Part shown: positions 6,610-7,686 of the stretch, piece by piece
How the letters are laid out: every line of letters starts with the position of its first letter
Numbering within the stretch: the stretch's first letter is position 1
NCBI GenBank assembly: GCA_018663565.1
Contig: JABJQE010000072.1
Location: 1 to 7,686 of the forward strand
Direction: 5' to 3'
Origin: Phycisphaerae bacterium
GTDB taxonomy: Bacteria; Planctomycetota; Phycisphaerae; Phycisphaerales; SM1A02
Length of the DNA stretch: 7,686 nt
Notes under the pieces: generated by a model
Told to the model about the DNA's origin: nothing
Seen by the model: the letters and a program-made list of their open reading frames with translations, nothing else
The model's database searches: none
Translations under genes and position numbers: made by a program

Positions 6610-7686
6610 CTACGAAGCGGCGTTGGGGCAGTCCACAAACTCAGACTTGAGCTGCACAAGATTCTTCACGAGACGGTCGATGTGTTCGTCCTCGTGAGCC
6701 GCGCTGATTTGCACTCGGATTCTGGCCTCTCCCTCCGGTACGACTGGGTATCCAAACCCGATGGCAAAGGAACCAAGTTCGAGTAGACGCTTACTCATGG
6801 CAATGGCCCTAGCCGTGTCATGCACAATGATTGGGCATATTGCGGTCGGCGAGTCGAGTACTTCGAATCCTGCATCGCGGATGCCAGCCCGCGCCCTCTC
6901 AACATTATTGCGAAGCTTGGCCACTCGATCAGGTTCGCGATCGACAACTTCGATCGCCTTGGCCGCTGATGCAGCCACGGTGCAGGGAAGCGCATTGCTA
7001 AAGAGAGTCGGCCGCGCTCGTTGCACGATCATTTCTATGGCCGTCTTGGTGCCAGCAAGGTATCCACCTGCTCCACCGCCAAGTGCTTTGCCGAGCGTGC
7101 CGGTAAAAACATCAATCTGAGAAGGATCCATACCCCAATATTCGTGCGTGCCACGGCCAGTCTCGCCCATTACACCAGTGCCGTGTGAATCATCCACGAC
7201 CAATAGTGCGCCAAACTCATCGCATAGATTCCGCAGCCCCGGCAGATTGCCCAGGTCGCCCTCCATTGAGAAGACGCCGTCAGTGACAAGCCATATGACG
7301 CCAGTGTCACCGGCCGTTTCACGAGCCTTGACCAAGACCTCGCGGCAATGCTCCATATCGGAATGCTTGTAGACAGCCTTATGCACGCCCTTCTTGATGA
7401 CTGTCGTGAGCCGCATCGCATCAATGATGCAGGCATGATTGAGAGCATCGCTAACAATGACATCGCCCGGTTCACAGACTGTTGCGAAGAACGCTTCAGT
7501 GGCCGTCCAGCACGAGACGAATGTGTACGAAGCCTCTACACCAAGGAATGATGCAATCTGATTCTCAAGTTGTTCGTGGGCTGTGAACGTACCGCAAATG
7601 AAACGTACTGAAGCGGTTCCGGCCCCCCACTTTTTAAGCGCCTCAATACCTGCATCAACCACTTCTGGGTGGTTGGCAAGGCCGAG
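6610..7686 (-). CDS. kbl: Glycine C-acetyltransferase (2-amino-3-ketobutyrate CoA ligase), 5'-truncated by the window edge
   Basis: A PLP enzyme that cleaves 2-amino-3-oxobutyrate with CoA to glycine and acetyl-CoA, the second step of threonine breakdown after threonine dehydrogenase. The last 358 residues are visible; about 40 N-terminal residues of a roughly 400-residue protein are missing, and the frame is open to the edge (it begins LGLANHPE), so the GTG at 7662 is not the start. Counting visible residues: VRFICGT (27-33), SDALNHACIIDAMRL (79-93), VDDSHGTG (164-171; Asp165 for the PLP ring nitrogen, His168), GTLGKALGGGAGGY with Lys200 as the PLP lysine, and YPVVPEGEARIRVQISAAH (313-331), which is characteristic of Kbl among the alpha-oxoamine synthases. 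The segment after the PLP-site Ser-Cys reads SCWTATEAFF instead of the common SCFDANGGLF. The gene converges on the dockerin-tailed gene with 36 bases between stops and no clear terminator. No tdh is in the window. Confidence 0.92.
   Translation of the reverse strand, partial: LGLANHPEVVDAGIEALKKWGAGTASVRFICGTFTAHEQLENQIASFLGVEASYTFVSCWTATEAFFATVCEPGDVIVSDALNHACIIDAMRLTTVIKKGVHKAVYKHSDMEHCREVLVKARETAGDTGVIWLVTDGVFSMEGDLGNLPGLRNLCDEFGALLVVDDSHGTGVMGETGRGTHEYWGMDPSQIDVFTGTLGKALGGGAGGYLAGTKTAIEMIVQRARPTLFSNALPCTVAASAAKAIEVVDREPDRVAKLRNNVERARAGIRDAGFEVLDSPTAICPIIVHDTARAIAMSKRLLELGSFAIGFGYPVVPEGEARIRVQISAAHEDEHIDRLVKNLVQLKSEFVDCPNAAS

Overview
The window is about 7.7 kb of moderately GC-rich, tightly packed bacterial chromosome. 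The best clue to the organism is the secreted protein at 5605-6573. It ends in a paired calcium-loop (dockerin-type) tail bracketed by cysteines and finishing in LLAAWGPC, a tail I associate with Planctomycetota, particularly Phycisphaerae-like marine bacteria. That placement rests on one protein and is an inference. I see no transposase, phage gene, CRISPR array, tRNA or rRNA.

Layout, left to right. Positions 1-211 hold no gene I can support. On the minus strand, an ArgE-type M20 deacylase (2595-1432) overlaps by 4 bases (ATGA) a formimidoylglutamate deiminase, hutF (1435-212), so the two form one operon read leftward. A 61-base divergent spacer (2596-2656) separates this pair from a plus-strand pair: a cytoplasmic S9 prolyl-oligopeptidase-family peptidase (2657-4690) overlapping by 4 bases (again ATGA) a BtpA/SgcQ-family TIM-barrel protein (4687-5505). 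After a weak hairpin and a good sigma70-like promoter comes the exported, dockerin-tailed protein of unknown function (5605-6573). It converges on kbl (glycine C-acetyltransferase, 7686-6610, minus strand), whose N-terminus lies outside the window.

How the genes may fit together: most of the recognisable enzymes handle peptides or amino acids. The S9 enzyme would release residues from oligopeptides, HutF acts in histidine breakdown, Kbl completes threonine breakdown to glycine and acetyl-CoA, and the M20 enzyme removes an acyl group from an N-acyl amino acid. The M20-HutF coupling raises the possibility that the M20 enzyme processes the N-formylglutamate made by HutF, but ordinary arginine biosynthesis is an equally open explanation. 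The BtpA-like protein has no established role here.

The less ordinary points are the exported protein (an uncharacterised domain with its own calcium loop, an EEVLH motif and the dockerin tail), two gene starts that look leaderless with a TANNNT box exactly 7 nt before ATG, and a HutF that stops short of the usual family C-terminus. I found no clear evidence of a new multi-gene system.
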